Shown one piece after another: positions 14,364 to 22,689 of a stretch of DNA of 29,098 bases. The notes beneath the pieces were generated by a model. The model was not told the origin of the DNA. It was given only the letters and a program-made list of their open reading frames with translations, and did not search any database. The DNA lies in NCBI GenBank assembly GCA_050743125.1, contig JBOGEB010000034.1:1-29098 (forward strand). The letters run 5' to 3'. A program made the translations under genes and the position numbers. This DNA is from JBOGEB01 sp050743125 (GTDB lineage: Bacteria; Actinomycetota; Nitriliruptoria; Euzebyales; Egibacteraceae). Within the stretch, counting starts at the first letter, position 1, and every line of letters starts with the position of its first letter.

Positions 14364-14380
14364 CCAGTCTGACCAGCACA

Positions 14381-14404
14381 AACGCTCCGCTCCGGCGGGG
14401 CGTT
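14381..14404 (+). terminator. Terminator after tRNA-Glu
   Basis: AACGCTCCGC (14381-14390) pairs with GCGGGGCGTT (14395-14404) around a 4-nt loop, with one G-T pair. It starts 15 bp after the encoded CCA. Confidence 0.65.
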
Positions 14405-14446
14405 CGTCGTTGCAGGACACGCACAGGACACGTCGGGTCACGCTCC

Positions 14447-14498
14447 CAGTGGTCCAAGCGGAAAGTTCCGTTGACTGTGAGGGGGTCCGGAACCCCAG
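14447..14498. repeat. CTAG-type element, copy 3 (left half only)
   Basis: It starts CAGTGGTCCAAGCGGAAAG and matches copies 1 and 2 through TTGACTGTGAGGGGG. It shares GGAACCCCAG with copy 2 and then leaves the homology. No right end is present. It sits between the tRNA-Glu terminator and the recombinase remnant, and provides the C-terminal extension of that remnant's open frame. Confidence 0.6.
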
Positions 14499-14499
14499 T

Positions 14500-15459
14500 T
14501 TCGTCGGAGCCCTCCAGGAGCACATCGAGGCGTTTCGTCACCTGGTCCTCCTCGTCCTCGTAGAGGTGGCCGTATCGATCGAGGGTGAACGCGACCGATG
14601 AGTGGCCGGCGCGCATGCTGACCTTCTTGGCATCGGCCCCGAGGAGCCGCACGGCCGCGCTCAGGTGGGTCTTGACGCCCCGGGTGGGTGTGCGGGGGCT
14701 GGGGCTGTGTTCGGCTCGGCGCCGCAGGCGGCGCAGCGCCCGCCAGGTGGCGTAGGCCTGGACGAGGTGCGGTCTGGCGGGGGGGCGGATCGCAGCGAGC
14801 AGGTCGGCGACCCACCGTTCGGTGCGGGCGACGTCCTCGTCACGCTCGGGCAGCGCCTGGTGGGCGGCCAGCATGGCGCGCAGGTAGTCCGTGGCTCGCG
14901 GCTGCGGGTGGGTGTCGAGCGCCTCGTGGGTGATCGGCAGCCGCCCCGACGCGACGTCGGCGAGGATGGCCGCGCCCGCGCCCCGGCGCAGCCAGCTCAG
15001 CGCCGAGCGGGGCACCGCGAGGGGCGCCAACGCGGCGGGAACCACTCGACCGTCGCCGCGCAGCAGCTCACCGACGCGTCGGGCGAGCGCGAAGCGGGCG
15101 CACCGGCCGCGCTCGTAGAGCTGGTCCTCGACACCGCAGTCGCCGCAGACGTGGCCCGCGGGCACGCCGGCGCAGTCGGCGCAGTCGGCGCAGTCGGCGC
15201 ACACGGTCGCGTCGGGACCGGGAGGATGGGCAAGCCGGCGGGTCTGCCCGCAGCTTGCGCGCCTGCCGCGCCGGCGCAATGCCGCGGTGTAGCAGGGCTC
15301 GCAGACCGGCCCTTCCGGCCGCCGGGCGGTCGGTGGCCGCTGGGTCCCGCAGTGCGCGCAGGCCGCCAGGCGCCGGGGCGCGCAGGCGGCGCAGACCGGC
15401 GCCGGGGTGCCGGGGTGCCGGCGAACCCGCACGGCCGCCCCCGCCCGCAGCGCGAGCAC
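14500..15459 (-). pseudogene. Fused remnant of two recombinase-type genes
   Basis: The 5' portion (15459 to about 14640) encodes a Cys-rich region with many CxxC pairs (VCAACAP, CAHCG, CEPC, CADC, CGDCG), then a helical region with WLRRGAGAAILADVASG and TRGVKTHLSAAVRLL. This looks like the zinc-ribbon and DNA-binding part of an actinobacterial recombinase-type family. From about 14640 it becomes the end of a tyrosine recombinase: GADAKKVSMRAGHSSVAFTL, with the conserved GHSS and the catalytic Tyr in DRYGHLY. The core domain and the Arg-box between them are absent, so a deletion fused two genes. Upstream of 15459 the Cys-rich start (ATCSRCGRGRP) continues in another frame, indicating a frameshift near 15430. 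The part next to tRNA-Glu is where an integrase of a tRNA-inserted element is expected. Confidence 0.6.
15171..15197. repeat. 9-bp tandem repeat in the recombinase remnant
   Basis: CGCAGTCGG occurs three times in direct tandem, adding CAD repeats in the Cys-rich segment. It looks like slippage expansion. Confidence 0.7.
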
Positions 15460-15824
15460 GTCGCCTGCGGCATGCGAACCCAGCCACGCACACGTCCGGG
15501 CCCCCGGCGGTGGCGCGCCGAGCGATCACGCGCACGCGACCGCATGTTGGCGGGCTCGCACAAGCTCGTATCAGCGCTGAGCGTGCGGGCTCTTTCAAAG
15601 GGGTCCGGGCGTCGAGGCCACACTCGCGCCTTTTCGCCGACCCGGGGCAGCGCGACTTTCGTGTCCGGCTGATAGAGCACCCGTACAGGTCCTAAGCGCG
15701 AGCGCACTGTCTGCCTGCGTTGGCGTCGATGATGCGTAAGCAGAGGGACTGCAATGAGCCTGGCTGAGAGTGTATGGCCACAACGCGCTTTCCCGTACGG
15801 ACTGCACTTCATGAGAGGACCGAC

Positions 15825-17624
15825 ATGATGGCGACCCCTTCGTCCCACGCCGGAATGGGCGCTGTCGTCCACGACTGGGGCGTCGTGTTTCGTGTGTGGG
15901 CGCCGTTCGCCGACGCCGTGTGGGTTACGGGTGACTTCAACGGCTGGTCTGCAGACGGCCAGCCGTTGGCCAGCGAGGGCAACGGGTACTGGTCGGCGGA
16001 CGTTCCTGACGTGGTCGTTGGCAGCCAGTACAAGTTCGTACTACAAAACGGTGGCCAGACCGTGTGGCGCAATGATCCTTATGCCCGCGACGTGACCAGT
16101 TCGGTTGGCAACTCTGTGGTCTACGACACCGGGTTCGACTGGGGAGACAGCCTCTACAGCACCCCTGCCTGGCGCGAGCTCGTGATCTACGAGCTGCACG
16201 TGGGCACCTTCAACGATCAGCCCGGAGGTGGACCGGGCAGCTTCAGCAGCGTGATCCGCAGGCTTGACTACTTGCGCGACTTGGGGGTCAACGCCATTGA
16301 GCTCCTCCCCTCTATGGAGTTCGCCCTGGACTTCGCGTGGGGCTACAACCCTGCCCACATCTTCGCCGTCGAAGACGCCTACGGCGGCCCGGAAGCGCTT
16401 AAACAGCTCGTTCGCGCCGCCCACGAGCGCGGCATCGCCGTCATCTTCGACGTGGTCTACAACCATCTGGGACCCAGCGATCTAGATCTGTGGCGCTTTG
16501 ACGGGTGGAGTGTGCACGGTAAGGGCGGCATCTACTTCTACAACGATCACCGATCACAGACCCCTTGGGGCGATACGCGTCCCGACTATGGCCGTGAGGA
16601 CGTCCGTAGGTTCCTTGCAGACAACGCCCGCATGTGGCTGGAAGAATTCCGTATGGACGGGCTGCGCTGGGACGCGACAGCGTTCATCCGTAACGTCTAC
16701 GGCCACAACGACGATCCCGGCAATGACATCCCTGACGGCTGGGGGCTGATGCAACGCATCAACTCCGAGACCGACGCTCGACAACCCTGGAAGCTGCACA
16801 TCGCCGAAGACCTGCGCGGCAACGACTGGATCACTCGTGAGGTTTGGGCCGGGGGAGCTGGCTTCGACACCCAGTGGGACTCGCAGTTCGTACACCCCGT
16901 GCGCGAGACGCTGATTATGGCCTTCGACAGCGGTCGTGACATGCGGAGGCTGGCGAAGGCCATCGAGCACGGCCACGGCGGCGCGCTTCGGCGCGTCATC
17001 TACACGGAGTCGCACGATGAGGTAGCCAACGGGAACAGGCGCCTTCCCGAGGAGATCTGGCCTGGCAACGCCGGTAGCTGGTACTCACGGAAACGCTCTA
17101 CCCTCGGAGCCGCCCTGGTGCTCACAGCTCCTGGCATCCCTATGATCTTCCAAGGGCAGGAGATCCTGGAGGACGCCTGGTTCCACGACCAGGACCCCAT
17201 CGACTGGACCCGACAGGAGACCTACGGCGGGATTCTGCATCTGTATCGCGACTTGATCCGGCTGCGGCGCAACTGGTACGACACCACGCGCGGGCTGCGC
17301 GGCCAGCACGTTCACGTGTACCACGTCAATGACGACGATAACGTCCTCGCCTACCACCGGTGGGAGCAGGGCGGCCCACGAGACGACGTGATTATTGTGC
17401 TGAATGTCTCCGCCCGAACCTTCAGCGACTACCGTATCGGTTTCCCTCGCGCCGGACAGTGGCGGGTCCGCTTCAATAGCGATTGGAAAGGCTACAGTAG
17501 CGATTACGGCAACCAGCCCGGCTACGACACAGACGCGGACGGGCACGGAAGCGACGGCATGCCAGTGAGCGGGAATGTTGGAATCGGGCCCTACTCCGCC
17601 CTCATTCTCTCTCAGGACCAGTAG
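15825..17624 (+). CDS. GH13 alpha-glucan enzyme with N-terminal CBM48-like domain
   Basis: A 599-residue glycoside hydrolase family 13 protein. Residues 10-100 form an E-set/CBM48 module (VVFRVWAPFADAVWVTGDFN, then WSADV). The catalytic barrel shows region I DVVYNH (209-214), region II GLRWDAT (nucleophile Asp283), region III IAEDL (acid/base Glu328) and region IV YTESHDEV (His397, Asp398). The ESHDE signature and the module order resemble 1,4-alpha-glucan branching enzyme-like and maltooligosyl-trehalose-type proteins; hydrolase versus transferase cannot be decided. The ATG at 15825 follows AGAGG at 7 nt. An upstream in-frame ATG at 15774 lacks a site. It has no glycogen-pathway neighbours and no signal peptide, so it is probably cytoplasmic. 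Confidence 0.87.
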   Translation: MMATPSSHAGMGAVVHDWGVVFRVWAPFADAVWVTGDFNGWSADGQPLASEGNGYWSADVPDVVVGSQYKFVLQNGGQTVWRNDPYARDVTSSVGNSVVYDTGFDWGDSLYSTPAWRELVIYELHVGTFNDQPGGGPGSFSSVIRRLDYLRDLGVNAIELLPSMEFALDFAWGYNPAHIFAVEDAYGGPEALKQLVRAAHERGIAVIFDVVYNHLGPSDLDLWRFDGWSVHGKGGIYFYNDHRSQTPWGDTRPDYGREDVRRFLADNARMWLEEFRMDGLRWDATAFIRNVYGHNDDPGNDIPDGWGLMQRINSETDARQPWKLHIAEDLRGNDWITREVWAGGAGFDTQWDSQFVHPVRETLIMAFDSGRDMRRLAKAIEHGHGGALRRVIYTESHDEVANGNRRLPEEIWPGNAGSWYSRKRSTLGAALVLTAPGIPMIFQGQEILEDAWFHDQDPIDWTRQETYGGILHLYRDLIRLRRNWYDTTRGLRGQHVHVYHVNDDDNVLAYHRWEQGGPRDDVIIVLNVSARTFSDYRIGFPRAGQWRVRFNSDWKGYSSDYGNQPGYDTDADGHGSDGMPVSGNVGIGPYSALILSQDQ

Positions 17625-17969
17625 CAAACGCGAAGGTCGCGGCTGACGGACCGGAAGGCGACACCTGCGCTGAAGCGGCTCACCCCGTCGCACAATCTGC
17701 AGCATTATTCTGGCACGCCCTCGACAGGCACAACTAGTCGCGTAGTCGCGTGCGGCGCGGTGAGCAACCAGCCGAACCCGAACGGGACCAGCGGTAACAC
17801 CCGCTACCGCTGGTTGCCTGCTGGGCGGCCGTGTCTGAGGGAACCGATCTCTAGAGTGTGCGCCTGGGCCTTGGTGCGAAACGCTGACACGAGAGGACCA
17901 CAGAGTTGAGGTGACATGCGTTGCGACACGAGAAGCGCGTCTATAGCCGGATAGCGAGCGCTGCGCAGG
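17625..17969. other. Gene-poor gap after the GH13 gene
   Basis: No convincing coding frame. It contains the strong hairpin at 17787-17814 and a direct 8-bp doublet AGTCGCGT near 17735-17750. Confidence 0.5.
17787..17814. terminator. Strong hairpin, possible terminator
   Basis: ACCAGCGGTA (17787-17796) is exactly complementary to TACCGCTGGT (17805-17814) with an 8-nt loop. It is 160 bp beyond the GH13 stop, so it may terminate that transcript or shield the next unit. Confidence 0.5.
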
Positions 17970-18161
17970 GTGCCGTCCCAGCGTCGCGGATATCACCGCC
18001 GTTACCGACACCGTGTCCTGGACACCGACGGCGACGCATTCATCGCCGCGATCGGCCATGCCCGCAAGGGCGGCTGGCCTGCGAGCAAGGGCACGGAGGC
18101 CCGCCCGTCCGAGGCTGTCCACGACCCGGCCCGCATCATCGCCGACACCCTGCTGGGCTGA
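17970..18161 (+). CDS. Small hypothetical protein, doubtful
   Basis: A 63-codon GTG frame with a very basic start and a second half (DGDAFIAAIGHARKGGWPAS, EAVHDPARIIADTLLG) whose composition looks protein-like. There is no good ribosome site and I recognise no family. It may be the C-terminal remnant of a longer gene. Confidence 0.25.
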   Translation: MPSQRRGYHRRYRHRVLDTDGDAFIAAIGHARKGGWPASKGTEARPSEAVHDPARIIADTLLG

Positions 18162-18351
18162 CCCCACCGGATCCCCCGATGCGGGGTGGGCCTTGCGGAC
18201 ACGACCCGTCGGATCACACCGACGATCACGGCGAACAGCGACAGGTTGAAGGCGAATCCTGGCGAACCAAGCGCGACGGTTTTCTGCCGCTAGACTGGCG
18301 GAGACGAGGGAGTCAGTGGGACTTGCTCGCAGGAAAGAGAAAAGAACAGCG

Positions 18352-18558
18352 TTGGCAACAGGAACCGTGAAGTTCTTCAACTCCGAGAAGGGCTTCGGCT
18401 TCATCTCTCGTGAGCAGGGCGACGACGTATTCGTCCACTACTCCAACATCCAAGGAAGCGGCTACAAGTCGCTTGAAGAAGGCCAGCACGTCGAGTTCGA
18501 CGTGGCGCCAGGCCGCAAGGGCGAGGAAGCCCAAAACGTCCGAGCAATCCGACCCTGA
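18352..18558 (+). CDS. Cold-shock protein (CspA family)
   Basis: A 68-residue single cold-shock domain that binds single-stranded RNA/DNA as an RNA chaperone. It starts as usual for the family (ATGTVKFFN), with RNP1 KGFGFI and RNP2 VFVHYS. Starting at TTG 18352 gives the usual length, but its Shine-Dalgarno-like AGGAAAG is 14 nt away. A GTG at 18316, 3 nt after GAGGGAG, would add 12 mostly basic residues (MGLARRKEKRTA) and is a real alternative. It is followed by a clear hairpin terminator, so the gene is monocistronic. A gap of about 200 bp with a weak small frame precedes it, in which a regulated 5' leader could lie. Confidence 0.9.
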   Translation: MATGTVKFFNSEKGFGFISREQGDDVFVHYSNIQGSGYKSLEEGQHVEFDVAPGRKGEEAQNVRAIRP

Positions 18559-18573
18559 GCATCACCCCAGATC

Positions 18574-18604
18574 AGAGCCGTCGGCACTCGTGTCGGCGGC
18601 TCTT
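18574..18604 (+). terminator. Terminator of the cold-shock gene
   Basis: AGAGCCGTCGGCAC (18574-18587) pairs with GTGTCGGCGGCTCT across a 2-nt loop with two imperfect pairs. It starts 15 bp after the stop codon and is followed by TT. Confidence 0.75.
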
Positions 18605-19258
18605 CCGTGTCCACACCACGAGCAAGGTCAACCCGCCGCGTCTGTAGGCGGCTGGGCCTGGTCTTGCCGGCAGCCTGGTCTTGCCGGCAGCCTGCCCGAG
18701 CCGCAAGGACATCCGCATGGGCGGTCAACGAACCCTGCCAAGCGATCACGAAGCCGACCGGAGGGAGACAGGACTCAACGTGTCTCCTCCACACGTTATG
18801 CGCTGCCTCCAGCGATTATCGAAGCCGACTGTGCGCAATCACGATTCGACGCGCCACGGCCAGCCTTCCGGTATCCATGGGGGATATCCGATGGCAGGAT
18901 GGGGCGCTTGGCGGCGCCCGGAAACGGCGATAGGGACGCTCGGCTTTCAGCAGCGAAGCGGTTCATGGGCGCCTTCAACGCGCTTGCCATCAACCAACAA
19001 CGCGAAGAAGGCACCATAGCCCCCCCACCGCCGGGCCATTGCTTAGCCATCGACGAACGCCTCGACCGGCTGATCTCCAAAAACAGCTGCCAGCATGGGT
19101 CAGTCGTTGACGTTGCCCCGTCAGACGACGAGCAAAGGCGGGGAACCGTCACCGACGTGAAGCGCTCTCGCGCACAATTCGGCGATGCGTCCAGCGGCGG
19201 TGCGTCGTTGCATCGTCGTAGGAGACGGCTCCGCTCAACCGTCCCATGTTCGGCGCGC
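18605..19258. other. 654-bp gap without a supported gene
   Basis: Several open frames exist on both strands but none shows family motifs or a ribosome site. A 17-bp unit (GTCTTGCCGGCAGCCTG) is repeated in direct tandem at 18661-18677 and 18678-18694. The rest looks like ordinary spacer or decayed sequence. Confidence 0.5.
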
Positions 19259-20200
19259 TTACCACCACCACTGGCTCCGTCGGACGTAGAAGTACACGCC
19301 CAGCAGGATCGTGGGCACCACCAGCCCTCCGATGCCATAGACGAGGAAGTGGGTCCGGCTGTCTACGTGCTCGACGAGCCAGCCGAAGTTCTGCCCGAAA
19401 AAGCTGGTGACCAGGGTCCAGACCAAAAAGAACGTGGCCACGATAGTCAGCCGGGTGATCACAACGTTGAGCCGGTTGGTGTTGGCGTTGAAGTAAACGT
19501 CGGTGAGGGCGGCAAGGTCGGCGTCTTGACGGCGCAGCTCACCGGCTGCCTGGGCGAGATGGTCGCTGACGTCGCGGAGGTATATGCGTGTGCCGTGGCT
19601 GAAGCCCGGCAGCTTCAGGACGGCCTCGACCGCTGCGGGCATCATGTCGCGTTGGGCAGCCACACGCCGTTGCAGGTCATGGACCTCCTGCTTGAGCCGG
19701 TAAACCGTCTCGAGCTGGTGGCGGTGGGGCCTGGCCAGCACCTGGCCCTCAAGGGTGTCCACGCGCCCCTCGACAAGGTCGAGTGCTGGGTAGTAGGCGT
19801 CGGTGAGCCCGTCGAGGATGCGGTAAACGAGGTAGTCCTCTGCCTTGGTCGCCTCGGTGGCCAGCACCTGGCGCAGCCGGTCGAGCTCGGCGCAAGGGTC
19901 GTGACGGGCGGTGACGATGAAGCTGCCGGAGATGTGGATGTGGACCTCGGCAGGCAGGGCGCGTCCGTCGTCGGCGCGGACGGTGTAGAAGACGATCAGG
20001 ACGTGGTCGTCGTAGACGTCAACCTTGGGTCGTTGCCCGAACTCGCTGGTGTCCTCCACGGCCAGCGGGTGCAGTCCTAGCAGGTCGCTGAGCGTCGCCA
20101 GGTCGGCAGTGCTGGGCGCGAGCAGGTCCAGCCAGAAAAACTGGTCGCGCGCGCAGAGTCGCGTGATCCGGGCAGGGTCGACATGGGTGAGCACGTCCAT
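19259..20200 (-). CDS. CorA-family divalent metal transporter
   Basis: A 313-residue CorA/MIT-type channel for Mg2+ or a related divalent ion. A soluble N-terminal domain (WLDLLAPS, HPLAVEDTSEFGQRPKVDVYDDH) is followed by the long stalk helices, and two membrane helices lie at about 246-268 and 284-305. The loop after the first helix reads SFFGQNFGW, where the family signature is YGMNF, so GMN is replaced by GQN. The chain ends in a basic-aromatic tail (RRSQWWW) on the cytoplasmic side. The ATG at 20200 and the GTG at 20209 are both possible starts; neither has a good ribosome site. A strong hairpin lies about 65 bp upstream. Confidence 0.88.
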   Translation of the reverse strand: MDVLTHVDPARITRLCARDQFFWLDLLAPSTADLATLSDLLGLHPLAVEDTSEFGQRPKVDVYDDHVLIVFYTVRADDGRALPAEVHIHISGSFIVTARHDPCAELDRLRQVLATEATKAEDYLVYRILDGLTDAYYPALDLVEGRVDTLEGQVLARPHRHQLETVYRLKQEVHDLQRRVAAQRDMMPAAVEAVLKLPGFSHGTRIYLRDVSDHLAQAAGELRRQDADLAALTDVYFNANTNRLNVVITRLTIVATFFLVWTLVTSFFGQNFGWLVEHVDSRTHFLVYGIGGLVVPTILLGVYFYVRRSQWWW

Positions 20201-20209
20201 GCCTGGCAC

Positions 20210-20631
20210 GCTATCCGTTGTGACGCCTGGTCAGCCCGCTTCCCGCCCTCGACCGACACGGCATACCACTGAAGGGTATCCGCAGATACCTGCAGTGGCT
20301 ATGTGGACTGCGACGGAAGCGCCGCCAACCATGGGAGCGCGCAACCGCCGACACGCCGCAGCGGACACGCTCGCCCGGCTGCTGCTCGGACCGTGAACCA
20401 TGGGGCGCGCATAGCGAGGCACTTGTGCGTGGGCAGCTGTAACTTCCATCCCTGGGTAAGCGGCCTTGCATAATCCCGTTGGGGCGTCCATCACCGGTTC
20501 AGGGTCACATATCGCCGCCCATAACTGCCGTCCGGTACCAAGGATCTCGAGGGGATACGGTGGAGCGTCTGAGGCGGACGGTAGGTCGGGTAGCTCTGGC
20601 TATGCGCTATTGATGGACTACACGCGACCGC
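20210..20631. other. Gap upstream of the transporter gene
   Basis: No supported gene. It contains the hairpin at 20266-20298. Base composition falls from GC-rich to near balanced towards the right, marking the border of the low-GC stretch. Confidence 0.5.
20266..20298. promoter_or_regulatory. Hairpin upstream of the CorA-type gene
   Basis: CCACTG (20266-20271) pairs with CAGTGG (20293-20298) and, inside, GGTATC pairs with GATACC around CGCA. The two stems are separated by small AAG/TG bulges. It lies in the expected 5' leader of the minus-strand transporter gene, so it could be a structured leader or a protein-binding site. It does not match a Mg2+ riboswitch (M-box) that I recognise. Confidence 0.4.
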
Positions 20632-20835
20632 GTGTCTCGTGTATTGCTCTGTGTCGGAGATCTGGCCCACGTTAACGGCTATCTGCAGTGGAGTCGTCCG
20701 ACATATTCTTCTAGGTACGAGTCCTTAGTTGGGGTACATGGGTTCGTGCGTGATATCCGAAGGCGCAGTGAAAAGGGGTTAGCTTACAAGGAGCTCTGGG
20801 CGTTGCAAGCGTTCGGTATCAGCCATGACCCGTGA
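20632..20835 (+). CDS. Small hypothetical protein, doubtful
   Basis: A 67-codon GTG frame starting MSRVLLCVGDLAHVNG, with a basic, Tyr-containing second half. Codon use is less GC-rich than the core genes, matching the surrounding low-GC stretch. No ribosome site or family is evident; it may be a remnant of a transferred gene. Confidence 0.25.
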   Translation: MSRVLLCVGDLAHVNGYLQWSRPTYSSRYESLVGVHGFVRDIRRRSEKGLAYKELWALQAFGISHDP

Positions 20836-20837
20836 GC

Positions 20838-20931
20838 ACCGCAGTGCGTATGCTGAGCGCTTTGCTCTTGGATGAGACAGGCGCTCACTTCTTTGGGCGT
20901 GTCCCCGGTTGTCTCAGCAAGGCACTGCGGT
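20838..20931. repeat. Nested inverted repeats upstream of the glycosyltransferase gene
   Basis: ACCGCAGTGC (20838-20847) is exactly inverted at 20922-20931 (GCACTGCGGT). Inside, TGAGCGC (20854-20860) is inverted as GCGCTCA (20881-20887). GAGACA (20874-20879) is inverted as TGTCTC (20910-20915); that pairing would compete with the inner stem. The layout could be a structured RNA or the end region of a mobile element. Confidence 0.4.
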
Positions 20932-20998
20932 CAGTCGCCTACTAGCTGGATTAGCGGCGGAGCAGGCGCCGAGGCTATTCTGAGCGCATGAGGAGCAG

Positions 20999-22563
20999 GT
21001 GGACCAATGGGTGTTGGCTGCGATCGTCCTGCTGGCAGGTGCACTCAGGTTCTACGGGTTGGACATCCAGTCTTTTTGGATCGATGAACTCGCAAGCGTA
21101 GTCCTGAGCAAGGAAAGTATCTTTCAGATCCTTCGGAATCATCTAGAAACGAACCCACCAGCATACTATGCAATCTTGCACTTTGTTCAGGAATACTTAG
21201 GGAACGGTGAATGGGCTTTAAGGCTTCCTTCGGCGATCGCTGGAGTGCTCGCTGTTCCTTCCATATACCTTCTTGGCAGAAGACTGTACTCTGAGCAGGA
21301 AGGGTTGTTCGCGGCCCTGTTTACGGCAGTCTTTTGGTGTCCAATATATTACAGCCAAGAAGCCAGGGCGTACTCTCTTCTGCTTCTGTTCTCCATATTG
21401 ACCGCATACTTCTGGTGGGGAATATTAGTCAAACTGCGTGCCCGGGAACGAGTTTCGGCGCTCGAGGCCGCTGGCTACGTGGTCAGCGCGATCGTGTGCT
21501 CGTATCTCCACTACTACGGGGCCTACCTGGTCGCCCTTCAGGGCGCAGCGCTGATTGTATTGGCTCGTAAGGCCATCCCCCGAGTCCTGCTGCTCTATCT
21601 TCCGGTCGTGGTCGCGTACTTACTGTGGCTTCCGACTGTGGTTGCACAATTTCGTACGGAGGTTTTTGGATCGAACCGCCACAACCATCGACATTGACGA
21701 AGTGCTTCGGATTTCTTTTTGGTCGTTCAGGACTGTTGCAGATATTGGCGTTGATGCTCTTCTCGCTCTTGCTGCTACGCGCCTGGAAGGACGTGAGGAG
21801 TACGACACACACGACACCCTCAGTCTCTGCGCCTCGAGGAGCCCTGCTCAGCGCATGGGTTGCTGTTCCCTTTGCTGTAGCCTATCTGTTCTCCGCTTTC
21901 TCGACTCCTCTTCTTGTTCCCAGGTATCTCATCATTTCTTTGCCTGCCGCGTACTTGCTGCTGTCCCGGGCGATTACCCGCAGCTTCTCTTCCCGCAGCG
22001 TGCAGGCTACGATCGCACTTGGTCTTGCTGGATTGTCGATTGGTCAGCTGCTGTTTGCAATGGACTACTACACCAGGCCGCACAAAGAACAGTGGCGAGA
22101 GGTCGTACATTTTGTCACAGCAGACGAGCAGCCGTCATCGCTGATCGCCTATTGCGTGGGAGTAGCGTGGGAAGGGCCTATCGGCATCTTGCGCGCAGAG
22201 TACTTTAACTATTACTTCAGAAGACAGCGGTCCCATAGAATAGTACAAGTTAAGGCCTGTAAGCCGAGCGACCTTCCTATTCTGAAGGGCTGGTTAGACG
22301 GACAGCATTACCACTACCTCTACTATCTATATGGACACAAGAAACCACAGCCCGAGGTCCTCCGCTTCCTCTACGACGAGTTTGAGCTGGTCCGCCATAG
22401 AGAGTTCATCAAAGCGGGCGCATATCTGTTTCGAGTGTCGTCAGCCGGCTCTGGCCATGACGGCATATTGACTGCCGTGGATCGGAACACCAGCCGCCAT
22501 CATGCACTCCCCTTTGCCGACTCGAGCGGGCCGCTTCGGAACGGGCTTGCGGACGCTTTCTGA
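20999..22563 (+). pseudogene. Membrane glycosyltransferase (GT39/PMT-like), frameshifted
   Basis: Two overlapping frames encode one multi-spanning protein. The first (from GTG 20999, AGGAG 3 nt upstream) gives LAAIVLLAGALRFYGLDIQS then FWIDELASVV, with the acidic pair in the first outer loop that marks polyprenyl-phosphate-sugar-dependent transferases, and several hydrophobic helices up to LLWLPTVVAQFRTE. The second continues with FWIEPPQPSTL, further helices (LVPRYLIISLPAAYLLLSR) and a soluble C-terminal domain. The switch falls at the T5 run near 21663-21667, so one base lost or gained there would restore a chain of about 520 residues. Its intended role would be transfer of a lipid-linked sugar outside the membrane. 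Base composition is lower in GC than the neighbours, suggesting transfer. A sequencing error is possible. Confidence 0.7.
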
Positions 22564-22671
22564 AAAGGGTCGGCCCGCCTGCTCCCGCCTGCTTCACGGT
22601 TTGCTTGGACAGAGTCGCCCATCTTCACAGCACATACCAATAAGATAGAGGGGCCTGTCGTGACCGTCATC

Positions 22672-22689
22672 GACTCATCCCGACGAGTC
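22672..22689 (-). terminator. Weak hairpin at the end of the GntR-type gene
   Basis: GACTC (22672-22676) pairs with GAGTC (22685-22689), overlapping the stop codon of the regulator gene. The stem is short and confidence is low. Confidence 0.3.

Noticed and set aside
15171..15197. Short repeats considered as a CRISPR-like array
   Set aside because: Three contiguous 9-bp units without spacers inside a reading frame; simple slippage. No CRISPR array was seen anywhere in the window.
15755..15780. CTGAGA-like piece resembling a TPP riboswitch
   Set aside because: Only the short CTGAGA string is present; the second conserved arm and the stems are missing, and the downstream gene is not a thiamine gene.
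18410..20080. Very long plus-strand open frame
   Set aside because: Its second half is antisense to the CorA-type gene, which has clear family motifs; the rest has no homology and no start site.
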